Source: Hyphomicrobiales bacterium
GTDB taxonomy: Bacteria > Pseudomonadota > Alphaproteobacteria > Rhizobiales > Aestuariivirgaceae
Direction of reading: 5' to 3'
Length of the DNA: 8,044 nt
Assembly: GCA_023266715.1 (NCBI GenBank)
Contig: JAHFPK010000118.1
Location: 1 to 8,044 of the forward strand
Part shown: positions 5,452 through 8,044 of the stretch, one piece after another
How the letters are laid out: the number at the start of each line of letters is the position of its first letter
Position numbering within the stretch: position 1 is the stretch's first letter
Made by a program: the position numbers and the translations under genes
Notes under the pieces: model-generated
The model's database searches: none
What the model saw: only the letters and a program-made list of their open reading frames with translations
Told to the model about the DNA's origin: nothing

Positions 5452-6339
5452 ATGGCGCTTTCGAGCATGACGGGGTTTGCACAAAGCTCGGGCGAAAAGG
5501 ATGGCTTGCATTGGCAATGGGAGATCAAGAGCGTCAACGGCAAGGCGCTGGATATCCGCTGCCGCCTGCCTTCGGGCTTTGAGGCGCTGGAGGCGGTTTC
5601 GCGCAGCACTCTGGCGCAACACATCAAACGCGGAAACTTGCAGGTTACACTGACCACAAGCGGGGCCGCTACGCCGGAAGCCGTTGTCGTGAATGAGGCC
5701 GTCCTGGAACAGGTCCTGACCATTGCCGAAAAATTGCATGATCGGATTGGTGGCGTTCCCCTGAGTGCAGTATCACTGATGGGGCTTCGCGGCGTTTTAG
5801 ACGTGGTGCAGCCTACGCAAACCGAGGCTGAGATTGCAGCGCGTCTGGCCGATGTCGCAGGCTCCCTGGAAAAAGCGGCCGTTGCCCTTGATACTGCAAG
5901 GCGTGCCGAAGGTGCCAGGCTTTCCACGGTGATTTCCGCCCAACTTGTAAGGATTGAACACCTGGTTGTTGCCGCCCGTGACTGCCCGGCAAGGTCTGTG
6001 GAGGCCATAAAGCAACGCATGCGGGAACATGTCGCAAGACTGCTTGATGTTGGAGCCAGCTTTGACAAGGACCGGTTGCATCAGGAAGCTATCCTGATTG
6101 CCACCCGCGCCGACGTTCAGGAAGAACTGGACCGCCTGTTTGCCCACCTCGAAGCAGCCCGCGCCCTGATCGCTTCACCCGAACCTGCAGGCCGCAAGTT
6201 TGATTTTCTGGCCCAGGAATTTAACCGCGAAGCCAATACGCTGTGTTCCAAGGCCCTGGACAAGACCTTGACCGCCATTGGCCTTGAACTGAAAACAGTC
6301 ATCGATCAGATGCGCGAACAGGTGCAAAACATTGAATAG
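5452..6339 (+). CDS. yicC: YicC/YloC family endoribonuclease-like protein
   Basis: A 295-residue cytosolic protein of the YicC/YloC family. Members in E. coli and Bacillus have been linked to RNA turnover, including decay of the RyhB small RNA, and are reported to be endoribonucleases. The N-terminal YicC domain begins with the signature SMTGFAQ (5-11), followed by WEIKSVNGKALDIRCRLP (23-40). The C-terminal domain (formerly DUF1732) holds DVQEELDRLFAHL (221-233) and GRKFDFLAQEFNREANT (247-263), the most conserved part of the family. The length is standard (about 290-295). The start at MALSS is chosen because GGGGA lies 4 nt upstream and the family begins there. The frame stays open 42 codons upstream into the hairpin spacer, but that part is not family-like. 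gmk begins 1 nt after its stop, so the two are surely co-transcribed. Confidence 0.95.
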   Translation: MALSSMTGFAQSSGEKDGLHWQWEIKSVNGKALDIRCRLPSGFEALEAVSRSTLAQHIKRGNLQVTLTTSGAATPEAVVVNEAVLEQVLTIAEKLHDRIGGVPLSAVSLMGLRGVLDVVQPTQTEAEIAARLADVAGSLEKAAVALDTARRAEGARLSTVISAQLVRIEHLVVAARDCPARSVEAIKQRMREHVARLLDVGASFDKDRLHQEAILIATRADVQEELDRLFAHLEAARALIASPEPAGRKFDFLAQEFNREANTLCSKALDKTLTAIGLELKTVIDQMREQVQNIE

Positions 6340-6340
6340 G

Positions 6341-6982
6341 ATGGTGCAGAAAACCGACATTGCCCGAAGGGGCCTGCTTCTTGTCATGTCCTCGCCGTCA
6401 GGCGCGGGCAAGACAACCCTTTCGCGCAAGCTTTTGGCCGCGGACAAAAACATCATCATGTCGGTATCGGTCACCACGCGGCCCGCACGCCCCGGCGAAA
6501 CCGACGGCAAGGACTATCACTTCATCAGCAAAGAACGTTTTGCCCAGATGCGCGACCGGAAAGAACTGCTGGAATGGGCGGAAGTCTTTGGCAATTATTA
6601 TGGCACCCCGCGCAAGCCCGTTGACGAAGCATTGGTCAAAGGCCGCGATGTGATTTTTGATATTGATTGGCAGGGCACCCAGCAAATCGCCCAAGTAATG
6701 AAAGAAGATCTGGTGCGGATATTCATCCTGCCGCCTTCGGCGGATGAACTGCAAAACCGCCTGATCAACCGCGCCCAGGATTCTCCCACCATTGTTGCCA
6801 AACGCATGGCGGAAGCCTCAAACGAAATCAGCCATTGGGCGGAATATGACTATGTGATTGTGAATGACGAGCTTGAAGACTCCCATGCGCAGGTGACCGC
6901 TATCCTGCTCGCTGAAAGATTGAAGCGCCGGCGGCGTGTGGGGCTGACGGAATTTGTGCGCGGCCTGACCAGGGGGCTGTAA
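6341..6982 (+). CDS. gmk: Guanylate kinase
   Basis: A 213-residue cytosolic enzyme that phosphorylates GMP to GDP with ATP, essential for GTP and dGTP supply and for recycling of cyclic-di-GMP and ppGpp breakdown products. The P-loop SPSGAGKTT is at 18-26. The GMP-binding stretch VTTRPARPGE (44-53) with DGKDYHF follows, then WAEVFGNYYGTP (79-90), DIDWQG (107-112) and the lid region with RLINRAQDS. The length is usual (about 205-220). The ATG sits 1 nt after the yicC stop (TAGGATG) and has no good Shine-Dalgarno, the nearest being a weak CAGGTG about 15 nt away, so translation probably depends on coupling to yicC. A TTG 9 nt further upstream inside yicC is a less likely start. It meets rsmA tail to tail with 1 nt between the stop codons. 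Confidence 0.97.
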   Translation: MVQKTDIARRGLLLVMSSPSGAGKTTLSRKLLAADKNIIMSVSVTTRPARPGETDGKDYHFISKERFAQMRDRKELLEWAEVFGNYYGTPRKPVDEALVKGRDVIFDIDWQGTQQIAQVMKEDLVRIFILPPSADELQNRLINRAQDSPTIVAKRMAEASNEISHWAEYDYVIVNDELEDSHAQVTAILLAERLKRRRRVGLTEFVRGLTRGL

Positions 6983-6983
6983 G

Positions 6984-7829
6984 TTAGCTTCCCCCCAGCA
7001 CCTTCGCCAGTCTGGCAAAATCATTCACCTGCAATTGCTCGGCCCGCAGTTCCGGATTGATGCCGAGCTCAGCGAGGGTGGCTTCCGGCGTGTCGAAAGC
7101 CCCACGCAGGCTTGAACGCAGCATCTTTCGTCTTTGTCCAAAGGCTGCAGACGTAACTTTCTCGAGGTCCTTCACCTCACAGGAAACCTCAAATAATTGC
7201 TTGGGAATGAACTGAACGATGGTGGATGTGACTTTCGGGGCTGGCGTGAATGCACTCCGATTGACATCGAAAAGTTTCTTCACTTCACAGCGCCACTGGC
7301 ACAGAACCGATAACCTGCCGTAGTCCTTGCCTCCCGGCTTGGCCACGATACGTTCGGCCACTTCCTTCTGAAACATCAAGGTCAGCGACGCAAACCACGG
7401 CGGCCATGCGCCCTGTGTAAGCCAGCCTGTGAGCAGGGTAGTGGCGACATTATAGGGTAGGTTGGCCACTATTTTTGCCGGGCCGGAAACAACTTCAGGC
7501 CAGATTATAGCTAGGGCATCATCGGCAATGACAGAAAGCCTGTTGGCGTAGACTGCTGATATTTCCGCAAGGGCGGGCAGGGTCCTCTCGTCTCGCTCAA
7601 TTGCGACCACGCGTGCGGCACCTTCCATCAGAAGTGCCCGTGTCAGCCCGCCGGGCCCTGGTCCCACCTCGACAATGGTGAAACCTTCCAGTGGAGCGGC
7701 ACTGCGCGCAATGCGCCGCGTGAGATTCAGGTCAAAGAGGAAGTTCTGACCCAGTCTTTTGTTCGCACCCAAATCATAGCGCGCGATGACTTCGCGAAGC
7801 GGCGGCAGTCCATCTTCAACCACGGACAT
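6984..7829 (-). CDS. rsmA: 16S rRNA (adenine(1518)-N(6)/adenine(1519)-N(6))-dimethyltransferase
   Basis: A 281-residue S-adenosylmethionine-dependent enzyme (also called KsgA) that dimethylates two adjacent adenines in the loop of helix 45 of 16S rRNA late in small-subunit assembly. Its loss gives kasugamycin resistance. LGQNFLFD (26-33) is the conserved N-terminal motif, VEVGPGPGGLT (53-63) the SAM-binding motif I, and NLPYN (123-127) the catalytic motif IV. FQKEVAERI (153-161) and the FTPAPKV loop (195-200) are further hallmarks. The C-terminal helical domain (about 215-281) is complete, and the length is normal. The start overlaps the 3' end of pdxA by 14 nt, which implies translational coupling in the familiar pdxA-rsmA arrangement; the Shine-Dalgarno is weak. 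No terminator is visible beyond its stop. Confidence 0.97.
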   Translation of the reverse strand: MSVVEDGLPPLREVIARYDLGANKRLGQNFLFDLNLTRRIARSAAPLEGFTIVEVGPGPGGLTRALLMEGAARVVAIERDERTLPALAEISAVYANRLSVIADDALAIIWPEVVSGPAKIVANLPYNVATTLLTGWLTQGAWPPWFASLTLMFQKEVAERIVAKPGGKDYGRLSVLCQWRCEVKKLFDVNRSAFTPAPKVTSTIVQFIPKQLFEVSCEVKDLEKVTSAAFGQRRKMLRSSLRGAFDTPEATLAELGINPELRAEQLQVNDFARLAKVLGGS

Positions 7830-8044
7830 GGGCCGCCATTTCGCCCGCCAGTTTTAGCGCCGCGATAAGGCTTTGCGGATTGGCTTTTCCCGTGCCCGCA
7901 ATGCCAAGCGCCGTGCCGTGGTCCGGTGAGGTGCGAATGAAAGGCAGACCCAGGGTAACATTGACCCCGCCATGAAAATCCAGGGTCTTCACTGGAATCA
8001 GGGCTTGGTCATGGTACATGCAGAGAATGGCATCATAGCCTGCA
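7816..8044 (-). CDS. pdxA: 4-hydroxythreonine-4-phosphate dehydrogenase, C-terminal part
   Basis: The last 75 complete codons of PdxA; the gene runs off the right edge. PdxA oxidises 4-phosphohydroxy-L-threonine with NAD; the product decarboxylates and is joined with deoxyxylulose 5-phosphate by PdxJ to make pyridoxine 5-phosphate. The visible sequence has the family's C-terminal core: GYDAILCMYHDQALIPVK, then the strongly conserved GVNVTLGLPFIRTSPDHGTA segment. The histidine in MYHDQ belongs to the conserved metal-binding region of the family, and TSPDHGTA lines the active site. A final IAGTGKANPQSLIAALKLA helix completes the protein. The TGA stop lies inside rsmA, a 14-nt overlap. Any promoter is outside the window. 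Confidence 0.95.
   Translation of the reverse strand, partial: AGYDAILCMYHDQALIPVKTLDFHGGVNVTLGLPFIRTSPDHGTALGIAGTGKANPQSLIAALKLAGEMAAHVRG

Noticed and set aside
6358..6416. Guanylate kinase P-loop starting with Ser instead of Gly (SPSGAGKT)
   Set aside because: The SSPSGAGKT form is common among alphaproteobacterial Gmk proteins and is not a defect.
1..8044. Search for mobile elements, CRISPR arrays, tRNA or rRNA genes, toxin-antitoxin or defence genes
   Set aside because: No transposase, spaced repeats, tRNA-like cloverleaf, recombinase or defence motif was seen on either strand.

Overview
The window looks like a chromosomal housekeeping segment from an alphaproteobacterium, most likely of the Hyphomicrobiales (Rhizobiales). 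The evidence is the gene order acpP-fabF-mltG-(insert)-yicC-gmk facing rsmA-pdxA, and the closely alphaproteobacterial style of the proteins, for example the SSPSGAGKTT P-loop of Gmk and the LPPLREVI opening of RsmA. The genus cannot be named from the sequence alone.

Left part (1-1312): the start of an exported protein of unknown function (minus strand, cut by the window edge) lies downstream of an aldo/keto reductase gene on the same strand. The reductase gene is divergent from acpP. The 194-nt divergent spacer holds an operator-like palindrome just upstream of the reductase ribosome binding site and a perfect TATAAT box before acpP.

Centre (1313-4305): acpP, fabF and mltG run left to right. 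A strong intrinsic terminator sits between acpP and fabF and ends about 15 nt before the fabF start, so acyl carrier protein can be made in excess over the condensing enzyme. mltG follows fabF by 18 nt and begins with TTG. It carries a long proline/alanine-rich C-terminal tail containing a fresh 24-bp tandem duplication.

Right part (4306-8044): an NAD-dependent epimerase/dehydratase gene on the minus strand separates mltG from yicC, which are often adjacent in related bacteria. Between the epimerase and yicC is a 243-nt divergent spacer with a large imperfect hairpin (about 19 base pairs in 50 nt) and a second, smaller perfect hairpin. yicC and gmk are nearly fused (1 nt apart). gmk meets rsmA tail to tail with a 1-nt gap. 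pdxA, cut by the right edge, overlaps the start of rsmA by 14 nt.

Functionally the window joins fatty acid elongation (AcpP, FabF), peptidoglycan strand termination (MltG), RNA turnover (YicC), guanine nucleotide supply (Gmk), 16S rRNA maturation (RsmA) and vitamin B6 synthesis (PdxA). There is no sign of a phage, insertion sequence, CRISPR array, toxin-antitoxin pair or defence system, and I do not see a new multi-gene system. The most interesting unexplained elements are the structured spacer upstream of yicC, the operator-like palindrome at the reductase gene and the repeat-bearing MltG tail.
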